Below are positions 1 through 13,300 of a DNA stretch of 64,000 nt, piece by piece (position 1 is the stretch's first letter; every line of letters starts with the position of its first letter). The stretch is from Apostichopus japonicus (taxonomy: Eukaryota; Echinodermata; Holothuroidea; Aspidochirotida; Stichopodidae). Where the stretch lies: assembly GCF_037975245.1 (NCBI RefSeq), contig NC_092582.1:21290577-21354576 (forward strand), written 5' to 3'. A program made the translations under genes and the position numbers. The notes under the pieces were generated by a model. It saw only the letters and a program-made list of their open reading frames with translations, was not told where the DNA came from and searched no databases.

Positions 1-66
1 GCGCTGTACCGTGTTTGTGTCCAAATGTTGAATTTCTTTCACGCTCAATGTGACCTTTCTTTTGGA

Positions 67-72
67 TTTATT
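67..72 (-). other. Possible polyadenylation signal of the Slimp-like gene
   Basis: AATAAA on the minus strand, about 760 bases beyond the stop codon at 831. It is the canonical hexamer I noticed downstream, but the distance is long and there may be others; tentative. Confidence 0.25.
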
Positions 73-830
73 GATATATGAACCAAGGAAAGTTTATTTC
101 TGACTCTTTTAGTGAATAAAAGGGGTTCTACTTTAAATAATGTGAGTTTGGTAGTTTTAAACCAGCATACCTTTGGGATTATTATTACTATTGTGCCAAT
201 TTGAGATGTATGTGAGCATGTTCATACTGCCTACTGTATCATGCCGCCAACTGTGTGATCTTGTAATTGCCATGACCATTGCTTTTTGGTCAGTTTGCGA
301 AACAGTTATTGCAATATTGTGAATCATTCAACCAGAAATAGTCGTCATTGCCCAGGTCAATAGATTCTTGAAGGGATGAGTTAATTATCATTACTGTTTT
401 AGAAGCCGCTTTTATCATTGCTTATACCTATAGGAGTTTGCTTGCTTGCTGGGTGAATGAAATACAAGACCTTGTGGAGAAGAAATCATTGCAAAATTAC
501 ATACAACTTTTACATACTTGGTGAGATTATCAAGAAGCACAATGACATTAATTATCAATATAGGTCATGAACATTGGGTCTTAAATTAAACTAAACTAAC
601 AGTTATGCGGGCATGAAACAGCTCCGTACTGAACAGAGCACTACAATCTGCAGATCATCATAGTGATGTCATTCACTGACCTGAGTGTTGTTCAAGGTCG
701 TTGCAGTGTTTGCAAATTCCTAAAATCATATCAATTACATTTTACTTATTGTTTAGTTGATAAGTTATATAACTTCCTGGTGTGCTATTACAAAAAATAA
801 AAAAAAGCATGTTGTTTAGTAAAATGCAAA

Positions 831-3800
831 CTACACTCTGTGTAAAAATTGAGGGTTTTTTGTTGCATGTGCAGGTTCCTTTACTTCCTGCAAGGAACCA
901 ATTGATTGAATTGAGTCAGACAGTACACATGACATACAAAGGATGTGAATCTGAAATTCACATAGAAACATCTTGTTGAAAATTTCATAATTTGAACTAC
1001 AGTGCTTGATGAGAGTCATAATTTTTTGCTAGTGAAAGCCAGAAAATATTGTATACATCTTAATATTCTACTAGTCTTGCTACATGAGTATACTTACTGA
1101 ATAGGGATACTTTCTAATTCTACTCTCAGCTGCAGTCTGGGTAGGTTTCGCTGGGTATTTTATCATCAAACGACGAGATACAAAATCGCAACAACTAGTG
1201 AGATGACCAACCTAAAGAGAAAATGAGCCAATGTTACAGATATTCTATACTCGATAACTGCGATGACAGGTTCTTCGATATCCTTGGCAACTGGTTTTAA
1301 TATCTTGGATATCAGTTGATATCAGTATGTTGGATATAAGTTGACAGCAAGATCTTGGATAACATTTGAAATCAATGTCTTGAATATCTGTTGATATCTA
1401 ATATCTTTGATATCAGTTGATTTCAATATTGTGGATATCAGTTGATATCAATATCTTGGATATCAATTGTTATCAATATCTTGGATATCAGTTGTTATCA
1501 ATATCTTGGCTATCATTTGATATCAATATTGTGGATATCAGTTGCTACCAATATCGTGGATATCAGTTGTAATCAATATTGTGGATATCCTTGGCAACTG
1601 GTTTTGATATCTTGGATATCTTTGATATCAATATGTTGGATATTAGTTGACAACAAGATCTTGGATAACATTTGAAATCAATATCTTGAATATCTGTTGA
1701 TATCTAATATCTTTGATATCAGTTGATTTCAATATCGTGGATATCAATATTGTGGATATCAGTTGATATCAATATCTTGGATATCAGTTGTTATCAATAT
1801 CATGGATACCAGTTGATATTAATATCATGGATATCAGCTAATATCAATATTGTGGATATCAGTTGACATCAATATCTTGGATATCAATTGTTATCAATAT
1901 TGTGGATATCAGTTGTTATCAAAATTGTGGATATCACTTGATACCAATATGGTGGATATCAGTTGTTATCAATATCATGGATACCAGATGATATCAATAT
2001 CGTGGATATCAGTTGTTGTCAATATCGTGGACATCAGTTCATATCAATATCGTGGATATCAGTTGTTATCAATATTGTGGATACCAGTTGATATCAGTAT
2101 CGTGGATACCATTATTTTAGCTATTGGCTAATATTGATATTTTAGAGAGCATACTATTACTGGTCTTTACTAGAGGGGGAAGCAAGATCAAACCTTGCTG
2201 TCATTGTGTGACAGCAAACATACTGCCTGAACTTCAGACAAGTATTGTAACAGAACAATCCAACTTACATCAACAAAGTTCTGAATGCTTGGCAGCCAGA
2301 TTTGTATTGCATTCTGTCTGTACACAGAGGATAACAGGTTCTCACTGGCTATCTCAACAACTCTATGGAAAGGTTTAAAAAAGATTGCAAGTAAGATTTG
2401 TGATATATTACTAAACAGCATTTAATGCTTGAATACCATATAAGTTGTGTGAAAATTCTAGAGTAGGTATTCTCTTAGAACCTGGCTGTGTAGACAAACA
2501 GTATGTGTAATTGTTTATTATGGCTACTTGCAAGACAGGGCCGGCACCAAAATATAGCACAATTTACTAGTGCTTCAAGTTACATTTATATTTTTAATAC
2601 TATTCATAACTGTGAGTAATAGTGAGTTTAGTATAAGAGTTGTGTAAGAGTGTAGTATAAGAGTTAGAGGAAAAGAGATTCTACCTGAAAGTAATACCAA
2701 GGTTGGTGTAAAACTCTGTCAAAGTTTCCAATAGATTTGAATAGAAAGCCTCTTCTTCTTGATATGAATTTTCAAAAAGGCAGAGAAATTGAACCTGAAA
2801 ATATTGGAACAAAATATGATAATATTCAATCATAATTGTTGCTGCTACCCTTGAACAGTAGGGAAAATGATATGGTGTTTGTAAATCATAAGCCAAAAAA
2901 TTCAGATGAGCACTAATTTCTCGAAAATGTTTGACTTATTACAAAACTAATACAACTCATGGATATGGTGCTCTCTCTCCTTATCAAATGAAACTTTAAG
3001 ATAAATGAAACAATAAGCAAATGAAAAAGAAACCTAAACAACAAATGATAACCAAACCAAAATTTAAGGAACAGACAATTTAATGGTATGGACAGATTCT
3101 AACCAACAATCTCAGTTACACATATCTGTTGCTTTTAAGATATGAGTTGATGTGTGAGCCCTTTAACTTTGTTTTGGGGCTCAGGTTACATACATACAGC
3201 ATTGCAGTGTATCCAAAAACAATACCACAGATTGCTTTGTTTTGGGGGCTCAGGTTACATACAGCATTGCAATGTATCCAATAACAATACCACAGTTTAC
3301 TTTGATTTGGGGGCTCAGGTTACATACAGCATTGCAGTGTATCCAATAACAATACCACAGTTTGCTTTGATTTGGGGGCTCAGGTTACATACAGCATTGC
3401 AGTGTATCCAATAACAATACCACAGTTTACTTTGATTTGGGGGCTCAGGTTACATACAGCATTGCAGTGTATCCAATAACAATACCACAGTTTGCTTTGA
3501 TTTGGGGGCTCTGGTTACATACAGCATTGTAATGTATCCAATAACAATACCACAGTTTACTTTGATTTGGGGGCTCAGGTTACAAATTGCATTGCAATGT
3601 ATCCAATAACAATACCACAGTTTACTTTGATTTGGGGGCTCAGGTTACAAACAGCATTGCAATGTATCCAATAACAATACCACAGTTTCATTTAAAGGCA
3701 GATCAAAAAGGCTCTTAAAGAAAATTGATCCAATATGTTTTTAACTTTCCTGTCAGTCTTTTCTTACCTAAATACATAATTTGTTAGCCAGTTTCTATAC

Positions 3801-6800
3801 CTGAATGCCACTAACCACTTGCAGTCCACTGCACAGGGCCACTCATCATCAACATGTACAATTGTTTAATTACACCTGGGAAGTTAGCTTCTTGTTATAT
3901 GGTGGGAAAGTCTTTCTCAGTTTGGGTGGTCGATTCCAAACTGGTTCTGGTTGTCCATGCTACTGCTGTAACTTTCTATACATTTTGTACTGTTGTTACA
4001 TATCATTTACTGTACATCTAAGATATTACTTATAACTTTTTTGTTGACAGTCCTTAGAAACTGATATTTTATTTTCAGGGAAGTATTCTACACACACAAA
4101 CATGTTCTACCACACAAATGCTCTGGCTAGCTATGCAAAACATAAGACGTATGAAATAGTAAAGTACCTGATTTCCCTGGTACTGTTGATGCAATCCTTT
4201 GAATTCTTCAGAAACTATTAAGATAATTTGTAAAACATCAGCAGAGATTTAACTTGATGACTTACATAATGAAGACAGTGTTGTGCTTTATTACAAGATA
4301 CATCTACTTAGCTTTATAATTGCTGCTTGACCAATATCATACATATACTATCTATGTATTCAAGTTATTGACATAAAATGCTAGAGACTTTGAACTAATT
4401 AGCAGTGCTTACCATAGTTTGCATTGTAACTTCGTCCAATTGAGAAGCACCTGTGAATAACAAGGAGTATTATGTTGTTTTCAATTATGCGTTCATAGGT
4501 TTAAACTTTACCAACTCATAGTATATGTATCTTATATGTAAACAAAACCAAATTGGCTTTATATCATTAAAATAGACAAGGACTGCTTGACTAGATTCAA
4601 AATTTCAAGGAAACACTAATAATGTAGAAGTGATTTACATGTCAGTTACATGGAAGTATCACAGGGCTGAGTGGGAATTAAACAGTTGTTACTAACCTTT
4701 CAGGAAGATCGTTTGATTCTAAAACTGACATCATGTAATACACTGCAGAAAAATTAAAAGTAGTGAAAGCTGAACAGATAGTGGTTTCAACATTTTCAAT
4801 CATAACCAACTTAAATCAGACGGTTTACTATAACTTTTCCAAACCCCTTTTAGACCAGTTACATTTAAATATAAAAACTACAGTAACAGGTTACAGCTAG
4901 GTTTGATAAGCATAGAAGAAATATGTTGAACAGTACCATAGGGTGTCATATATGGCTTACCATAGAAGCTTAGAGGGGAGAGTCCTGTCAGACACATTTC
5001 ACTCTCCTTAGTATCAACAAAAAATGCCTGTAACAGAAACAAAAAAGTCCAGTCACCAGTAACTCTTGCAACCTACATTGTCATTGTATGATGACAGCTT
5101 GAGATGGTCCCATGATAGACATACTGGCCAAGGGAGATCATACACAGAGCTTTTCAAGTATTCGACCCGTGAACCTTTTATGATTCATTATTATTGTAAA
5201 TGATACATATAAATGCCCCCTAACAGTTTTAATGAAGCTCCAAAGCTGTAATGGTTAGATAATCCATAATTTCAAGTACCATCCATATATAGCATCCTTC
5301 AGCAGCTTGCCTTTAATGAGCAGGAGGGGTGTCCCTAATGAATGACACACTAAGAGACAACCACATGTCGACTTAATGTATACTCCCATCCTACCTCTCG
5401 CCGACAATTTCCCTCTTTAGAAGACCTATGTCCTTCTTCCAACCTCATTCCAAATGGAGAATTCTGGCTACTTGGCTGAAAAAATATGAATAGCTTTGTA
5501 CATTCATCCTTACCTCTCTCTGCTCTCGAAAATCTTGGCCCAGTGCATCCTGTGAATGTGAAGGGTAGGAAGCACAAAACCAATAGAAAACTGTTATGTT
5601 TAATAAACCCAAACATTGAAAATGTATAATTATTTAAAAGCTTAGGAAAGCTTCCTGTTGCTCATCTGAATTCATGATCAAAAGATGTGCTCTCAAAAAT
5701 CAATTGAGCATAAGACTGTTTAATAAATATAGAGCAAACTTCCTGTGTTACGGGAATGTGTATGACAAACTAATATCTGTTACCAGCAAATAACCACACT
5801 TGCAAAAAAGCCTCAGTGTGTGTTTGACAAAGTCAGAGCTTTTACCACTTGAGGGAACTGCAATAACCAGAAGAAAGCCTGCAAAGAGAGAGGGGGGTAA
5901 ATGACACGTCTTTTATCTAGGTAATAATTGGAAGAAAGTGTGAGAGTGTATTCACCAATGCATATTGTTTGACCATGTCAGGACAAGACAATGGAGTAAA
6001 TCCTTTCTGTGTGAGAAAGTCTTCGGCAATGTCCAATATTCTTTGCTCTGTATGTGGAGCATCAGCCTGCAGATAGCATGTACCTTCCTGCACCAATGGA
6101 TGTCTGGTCAACAAAAGACAGACATAATTTAATCCATATATGAAGAAATCTTGAACTGTATATTCATTCCAACAATGTTTCAATTTATAGAATTAGGCCT
6201 AGAGATGGTTCATGTTATTGGATGATGATTTATTTACCCTGTAATACACAGAAGAGCTCCAAAAATAATCCTCAAATAATAGTTGTTTCCTCATTGATAG
6301 TCTCAATTAAATATATTATCATATACGTCATACTGTAGCACATAAAACAGAGAAAGACCTGTAGACCTACTCTTCTGAAATAGACTCATCTCGTTTGCCA
6401 GTCATCAACCTCTTCTCACTGAAGGCTGCTAAAAATAAAAATAGTAACAAAGAACGCTTACTTCATACTAGAATCACGTTCAGCACATGATACATTTGGA
6501 ACATATTACTACAAGAAATCAATTAGAAGAAACCTTAACGGTCTGATGTGATGTCAGTTTATAAAGAAAACTAAACACTGTTAAACCTGCTGTCAGACAA
6601 AGTCAATCTACATTAAATGACAGACAGGTACCAACCAAAGAGCACACAGAACTTTTAATGGTTTAAATGTTAGAGGTACTGAACAGATCTAATCTATATG
6701 TCAAATGACAGAGCTCTCTTTTAAACACATCTCAAGGACATGCTTGAGTCTAAAAGATGGCATTGCAAGATTATGGTATGTGGCTTAACTTTTTATTCTA

Positions 6801-9800
6801 GAAAGTTGTCAGGACTGATTCAATTCTGTCACTGTCCAATTTATTTTTCTTTCCATACTTACTTTTTTGGCTGTCAGTAATTATCCTGTTTTTGGTTCCT
6901 ATTGCCTGCAAGGCAAAGAAAGAGAAACTAATGCCAAACACAGGCTTGCTTCACTTAATGCTTGTTCATGTTCAGCAAAATGTAGTCTTCTGTTCATTTG
7001 CCACATGTCCATCCCTCCACCACCCACTAGCTCCCCCTACCCAGGGCTTTAACTTTTGTCTGTCTTATTTCATGATTAAGTTAGGCAATTAACATGTTTC
7101 AAACAGCAAATATGTTGTCCATCTGTTGACAGGTTAAAAAACTATATTTCCTCCAACAATCTTTAAGAAAACACTGATGAAATTAATATAACACCAAGAA
7201 AGCGATATTTTAGTCACCATGGAAACAACTTATAAAGTAACTTACCACATCAGGATGAAGTTGGTTAGGCAGGGAAAGTGCTAAAGGGTAGAGTCTGTCC
7301 AGCAATGAGTTAATTTCAGCCTTTGCAAAGAAATTAAGAACAAATACATAGTATCTGCAATTTCACATTACACATCAAGTTTACCAGAACTCACAACAGT
7401 AACCATTATCAAGAATTTAAGCAATAATGACAAAAAACTATGTGATGACAGAGATGATTCAAACAATCAAGTAACATACTTAATTGTTCTTCATTTAATA
7501 AAGCAATTAATAAATTTGACTGTTTTAATAGGTGATGATAACTCATAGTTGTTCCCTTACATTGACTTTCTTCAGATCTTCACGGAGTCTCTTCCCTTCT
7601 TCTCGTTGACCTTTGACATCCTTCGAATCTGTCATAATCTGTCATCGATCAAAAAATTACGCACAATAAGTAGTGTGCATGAGAAACATTAAAATATATC
7701 GCCAAATTGATTTAATGTAACTTGACTCAACTTGTCCAATATGTTCCAAGAGGCATCACCTACACTACATGTATAAAATGGAAATTAAAGGCAACATTGT
7801 TTTAATTGTCAGCATTAGTCAATCCATGCCAAATCAAAATGTTTGTAGCAATGTCTTTGATCAATATTAAAATTGATGCAGATTGCCATAATGTTTCACT
7901 AAACATAAGATCAGCAGTGAAATAAAAATACATGGTACTATTCAGTAAACATATGACCCAACTACTGTATTACTTAAACTAATATCATATGCATCTCAAA
8001 ATAAATTCCTGATCTGCATGTTTTGGTACATCAAACATAGAGCATAAAGCAGTGACTTTCTCTTTTCAAAATTCTATCAGTGTGGTAAAACACAATAAAC
8101 ACATGCTTAACACTTCTAAGCTTAATTGGAAGACTAGTAACTAGTGTGTCTTTCACAGTATCAATGAAACTACAAATACTTTTCACACATGAGAAAAGTG
8201 CCATCTAAATTATAGGAAAAGTAAGAGCTGTTTTGAAGCTGCTTGGCTTTGGCTCAGTACATAAGAGTGGCCATAACCTAACAATATTGTATTTTGTGGG
8301 AGGGGAGGGGGTGGCTGTGGGCTGAGAGGAAGAGGTGGAGGAGTCTCTTTCCTCTTTTGAGACATTTGTAGAGACACACCAGCCAGGTCAACCACTTGCT
8401 TTTGTAGATTTGGCATTGATTGACAAAAATACATTCTTGATTATCATGTGGTGAATTGCATTATTTACAACAAATGTCAAGCTTTAAGCTGAAGATACGC
8501 ATTAAACATGTTTCAAAGTTTCCTTTTATATTTCATACTTAAAATGCAAATTATCAGGACAACTTTTTATGAACAAGTTAAATTCACCATATATTGAAAT
8601 ATTATATTATTGCCCTGTCCAAACTTTTCCATCATTCATACCACCAGCTATAGTAGATATAGATCCATTTCTCTAATATAGTGAAATACTGTTTGGTAAA
8701 CATTTGGGACACTTGGAACAATTTATCTGGTGATGCATTGTAAAACACAGAAAAACTGGTGATGGTTGAAAGATACAAAACCTACAATATTTCAGTATTT
8801 AATTACTAGCAATATTCATAAAATACACAACTACCATGTATGAAGTAATTACAGTACTAAACAATATTCTGGAAGTTACAAATGCTCTTGACTAGAGGGC
8901 ATTACATATACGGATTATAACTAGTGGCAAACCTACAGTATAATGCTGACAAGGAATGACATGTGCAACAATACACATAAATCTTGGAGCCAAAATTCAC
9001 TTTACAATTTAATTTTTCAAAAGAAAACGAAATTCAAACAGAAAGAAAGAAACAGGATAAACCTTTGCTCCGACTACAGTACCTTCTTTTTTGACAAGTC
9101 CTTTGCTCTGGTCCTGTTCTTTCTACGGTCAGTTTCAATCTTTGCTCTCATCTCTTCTAATTCTTGAACATTTTTCCACACTTTGATCTATAATAGTTGC
9201 AGTGCAGGAAAAGTGTAGGGTTATTCGAAATAATATAGCTTACAGTAGCAGTATCTGGGATTCATTGTCAGCAGATAAATATATTTATGTTTAATTTGTG
9301 AAACAAAAGTACACGATTTTCACCTGCAGTTACCTTTTTTGTTGCAAATACAAGCTTTCAACCTACAGAAAAGAGTCATCGAATTAATAAATAACCAATC
9401 CTATACTGACATCAATAACCTTTATTTCAGTATGTAGCCTTTTATTGCAGTTTTCACATTCAAAGGAGTTGCAGATCTTATCCCTAAATTAAGAACTTTA
9501 CATACAGTAAGCACAATGATGTCTTCGGTATGGAGACACACCGACAAAGTACCTGAACCTAACTCTTTAGGTGGAGTTTGCAAACAACCTAATTCAACCT
9601 TTGAACTTAATAGAATTTCCTGAAACTTTCCGAAGGAATCTACTTCAGTCACTGGAATGTCCATTTGTATGTAGATAACGACAATATTTTTCTTTGTTTA
9701 ATGTCTTAACCTGTCATGTCATAAGTCATGGAAACACGACATTCCATGCCCAACTTTGAAGTCAATCAAGTTCACGGTTTAGGTGGAGTTTAAGACTTAT

Positions 9801-11496
9801 TTTTTTCTTCTCACACAGAATACCTTTTGACCCCACCCCACCCCACCACAAAAATGAGATGTCCACCCCATGTTCTTGTGCTACCCTGAGCTACCCCCAA
9901 TAATATTGATAAACAACCAAGATTCAGATCACATGGAAACAGGATATGATGTGGACAGCAATTTTAGTACATCTTCAAAAATTGTGTATGAATACATCAT
10001 CTCATCTTCAATACTGTACATCACATATAGGATTGAGATAATAACCACAGTAGCACCATATCAGTTAAATAAGAAAAAGATTTCATCAATAGAGATGCAT
10101 AATTGCCAAGTTGATTCTGAATGGCAGTCATAAATTACAGACTTATCATCTAATCATTTTAAGGTGACAACTGCTTTGATATTGTTAAAATATACTTCTT
10201 TTAGGGGCAATGTGCAAACAACTATAGAACTACCACTGATCATTACACTGATCCAATTTGGAGGATTATAACCTTTGTTATAATCTTTCTACATTTTCAA
10301 CCTTTGCTAACTTGATGCTTTCTTAAAAAAAAATATTAAAAAAATGAAATAAAGGATTTCCCCTAAGCTTCCTATTTACAATTTTATTTAATTTTCTATA
10401 TACTGAATAAACTGAAACTTAAATAAAAACTTTTAATCATTCTTTTACAGTATATGAACCGCCACTGTCGCCACAACACTTATGCTGTAATGTTTGCTTC
10501 GCTCCCCTAGAGCTCCCTAAATCTATATTCCACATTTTATGCAGAATGCAAGACTGACAACTCACCATTTCTGTGAGATCAGCATTTTGTTTTCGAGCTT
10601 GTATACTCAGTTTGAGATCATCGAGTTGGCTTCCAAAACAGACATCCAAGTTTAAGTCTGGTTTAATTACGAATGGAACTTCAACACCTTTACTGGCTGG
10701 AGTAAATATTCCTGCAAAGAAAGGTATAGACAGGAACTAATTTCAGAGAAATTCTGCCCTGCAACAGTTCATGACATTTCTATAAGAGGGCAGTACTTGT
10801 AATTCTTTAACTCAATAACAGTGATGGGATCATGGAAGTTAAGTTTCAAAATAAATTATTTAAATAAATTTTGAAGACTATAATGTATCAATTGTTAAGA
10901 TCACAGCAAATTAAATACATAGGCTACACATGTACACACAGTACAGTAGCATAGCACATTGGCACAGTCTGTCATAATGCACAATGACATTTGGTAGTGT
11001 AGCTACAGTACCTCCAGTGATAGTTGGACTAGTCTATTGTATGTTAGTTTGGATGATACTACTTGACAGAAACTGCAATCAAAGGAATATAACATTAGAA
11101 GATGCAGGTAGGTAGTTTCTAACAAATCCCCAAACAATTAACTTGTTCAACTAGATTCATTTTAGCTCTGAAACAATAATCTTAATGATCATTATTCATT
11201 GATAGCATAATTGTTAAATTATATCTGCCTATCGTTAAGTTTGAGTGTTACTACAGCACCAAAATTGTTTTGGTTTCAACTCATAATTTATACTCACCTG
11301 GGGAAGACTTTGAAACAATACTTCTCTCACTACTTTTCAAAATGTTGAATTTCAGTCGTCTTGATATTGCTGCATTCCGTTCAATACACAAACCTGTTCT
11401 TGTAACTAAACAATCAAACTGCATCAAGCAATGTCTTACAGGTACGAAGGCCATGATGCATGTACTAGGATAGTACGTCTTTGAAAGAACAATCAT
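831..11496 (-). CDS. Slimp-like mitochondrial seryl-tRNA synthetase paralogue, 17 exons
   Basis: Spliced gene, 507 codons. Exons (high to low): 11496-11298, 10711-10566, 9187-9083, 7638-7561, 7320-7246, 6905-6863, 6428-6371, 6103-5956, 5549-5514, 5027-4961, 4742-4697, 4450-4413, 4214-4168, 2794-2685, 2362-2269, 1211-1098, 950-831 (stop TAG). All introns are GT-AG and every phase closes. The first ~60 residues are basic and nearly acid-free, with Met at 1 and 15, as expected of a mitochondrial presequence. Residues ~80-200 form the SerRS coiled-coil arm, ending in LPNQLHPDV. The core follows SerRS order: GFTPLSCPDMV (~265-276), CLTGLSPLSFYG (~307-318), LPERCFSIGRSYNANYG (motif 2 region, ~330-346), then TSCCDFVSRRL near residue 440. 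The glutamate of the TxE loop, the motif 2 Arg/Glu and the motif 3 Gly-Arg are not seen, so aminoacylation is unlikely. Insect Slimp is a similar inactive paralogue that partners SerRS2 in mitochondria; the same role here is inferred. A very divergent SARS2 is the alternative. Confidence 0.85.
1264..2118. repeat. 25-bp minisatellite rich in GATATC
   Basis: Roughly 34 degenerate copies of a 25-bp unit of the type GTTGTTATCAATATCTTGGA plus TATCA. A larger block beginning GATATCCTTGGCAACTGG recurs about 307 bases apart (1277 and 1584), so there is higher-order structure. The array lies in the intron between exons 15 and 16 of the Slimp-like gene. Its open frames on the plus strand come from the repeat and are not genes. 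Confidence 0.9.
3165..3690. repeat. 65-bp tandem repeat, about 8 copies
   Basis: Each unit runs TTTGATTTGGGGGCTCAGG, TTACATACAGCATTGCA, TGTATCCAATAACAATACCA, CAG. The TTTGGGGG core recurs at 3241, 3306, 3371, 3436, 3501, 3566 and 3631, exactly 65 bp apart, with a slightly longer first copy near 3173. It sits in the intron between exons 13 and 14 of the Slimp-like gene. Copies are nearly identical, suggesting recent expansion. Confidence 0.92.
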
Positions 11497-12565
11497 AAAG
11501 CCTAAGTCTCAATAGAACTGTAAGTGTAACCTGTCAGTGTAAGGCTACAATTGGTTACGTATATACTGACACCGAAACCTAGTGTTAGTATACTCGGCCA
11601 ATAGGCCTAAGCTAAGACTAATTATTTAACAAGCACAGAGATTACAGCCAACTGACTACTTATTGCGTCCCGTTTAAATCCAAACGTTTATCGCAAGAAT
11701 GCTGTAACTTGTTAGATCTGTTTTCGCATGTGAATTCGTAGAGCAGAATATAAGTTCATATATTATGCTCTATGTGTGAACTATTATCAAGTTGAAGTTG
11801 GCGGACAATAGTAAGCAACCAATAGTAGCGGACAATAATCATTACAATAAAAGACGACGGTAGTTGTCATTTAGCCTCTGAGGAAGATTCTGCTAGGATC
11901 GAAACGTCAGGCCAACTTACTTTTACACATTCTCTTACACAGGCTCTCTAGTAGATAAGCATTTTGCTAACAGTTTTACTTTATTTTGTAGTTTATAAGT
12001 GCCACAATTGAAACGTCTATGAAACTGTATTGCCACAGTTCAGCAGGTTTATCGAATTCGATTTAAGACCCCTTTTTGGCAAACATAGAACTATTGTAAG
12101 TTGATAACATGGGGGAAGGGGAGGATTTGAATAGAGGGCCGGGACACTTTCTACTACCTCTCTTCTGGTATCCCAGAAAGTGAGCCCAGCTGAGTAATTA
12201 AATGCAATTATTTTTTCGCAAAGCAATATTACGCAATAACATGGGAACGCATGGTGTCTTCGAAAAGAGGGGGGTTACTCTCTAAGCCGCAATAAACATT
12301 TTCAGCTGCCCGTGGCGTATTGTTGTAGCGGGTGTCAGAGGACCCAGAATGTGGGAAATCGGGGTTAATAAAAACAAATTTTGAAGAAAGAAAAAAAAAC
12401 ATTGTAACGCGATAACATGGGTGCTTTCGAGTTTTAAAGAGGGTTACTGTTTTACTACCCTCTTCCGGAACTATTGTTCCCGCGTATTGTCCGCCAGCTT
12501 CTATATACTGAGCTGAATTCATAGAAATTGATAAGTTTCTATGGTTGAATTATAGTTAGCCTACA
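11497..12565. other. Upstream region of the Slimp-like gene
   Basis: About 1.1 kb between the gene's ATG and the 12-bp minisatellite; it should hold the minus-strand promoter. I saw no convincing TATA box. It contains a TAGGCCTA word near 11603 and a structured motif at 11878-11904 (CTGAGGA, a 5-bp hairpin, GAAA) of the type found at ends of some retroelements. No coding exon recognised. Confidence 0.4.
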
Positions 12566-13300
12566 CGATTCACCATTGGATTCATCATTGGATTCACCAT
12601 TGGATTCATCATTCATCACAGGATACATCACAGGATTCATCACAGGATTCATCCCAGGATTGACCACAGGATTCATCACATGATTTATAACAGGATCATC
12701 ACAGGATTAACCACAGGATTTATCACAGGATTCATCATTGGATTCACCATTGGATTCACCATTGGATTCATCATTGGATTCATCATTGGATTCACCATTG
12801 GATTCACCATTGGATTCACCACTGCATTAATCACAGGATTCATCACAGGATTAGTCACAGGATTCATCACAGGATTCATCCCAGGATTCACCACAGGATT
12901 CATTACATGATTTATAACAGGATCATCACAGGATTCACCACAGGATTTATCACAGGATTCATCATTGGATTCACCATTGGATTCACCATTGGATTCACCA
13001 CTGCATTCATCACTGGATTCATCACAGGATTAGTCACAGGATTCATCACAGGATTCATCACAGGATACATCACAGGATTCATCACAGGATTCATCACAGG
13101 ATTCATCCCAGGATTCACCACAGATTCATCACAGGATTTATCACAGGATCAGCACAGGATTCATCACAGGATTTATCACAGGATTCATCATTGGATTCAC
13201 CACAGGATTCATCACAGGATTCATCAAAGGATTCATCAAAGGATTCATCACAGGATTCATCACAGGATTCATCACTGGAGTCAAACTCATCCCAGGGAAC
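12566..13300. repeat. 12-bp minisatellite, GGATTCATCACA type
   Basis: About 60 degenerate copies of a 12-mer, with variants GGATTCACCATT, GGATTCATCATT and GGATTTATCACA. Because 12 is a multiple of three, the array is open for long stretches on both strands, giving Ile-Thr-Gly-Phe repeats on plus and Asn-Pro-Val-Met repeats on minus. Two blocks (12680-12910 and 12907-13130) are near-copies, so a segment of over 200 bp was itself duplicated. No promoter, splice or start context supports translation. Confidence 0.92.

Noticed and set aside
1442-2131. Plus-strand ORFs in the GATATC array
   Set aside because: Explained by the 25-bp minisatellite within an intron.
3154-3414. 86-codon ORF in the 65-bp array
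   Set aside because: Repeat-derived and inside an intron.
3165-3690. CRISPR-like array
   Set aside because: The 65-bp units are contiguous without unique spacers, in eukaryotic intronic DNA.
5840-5872. Extra 33-base exon (AFFWLLQFPQV) in the Slimp-like gene
   Set aside because: It has GT-AG edges and keeps phase, but it adds a hydrophobic insert not expected in SerRS proteins, and the flanking exons join well without it.
831-11496. Ordinary active SARS2
   Set aside because: Overall fold and exon order match, but the motif 2, motif 3 and TxE signature residues are not visible, so an active-enzyme name would overstate the evidence.
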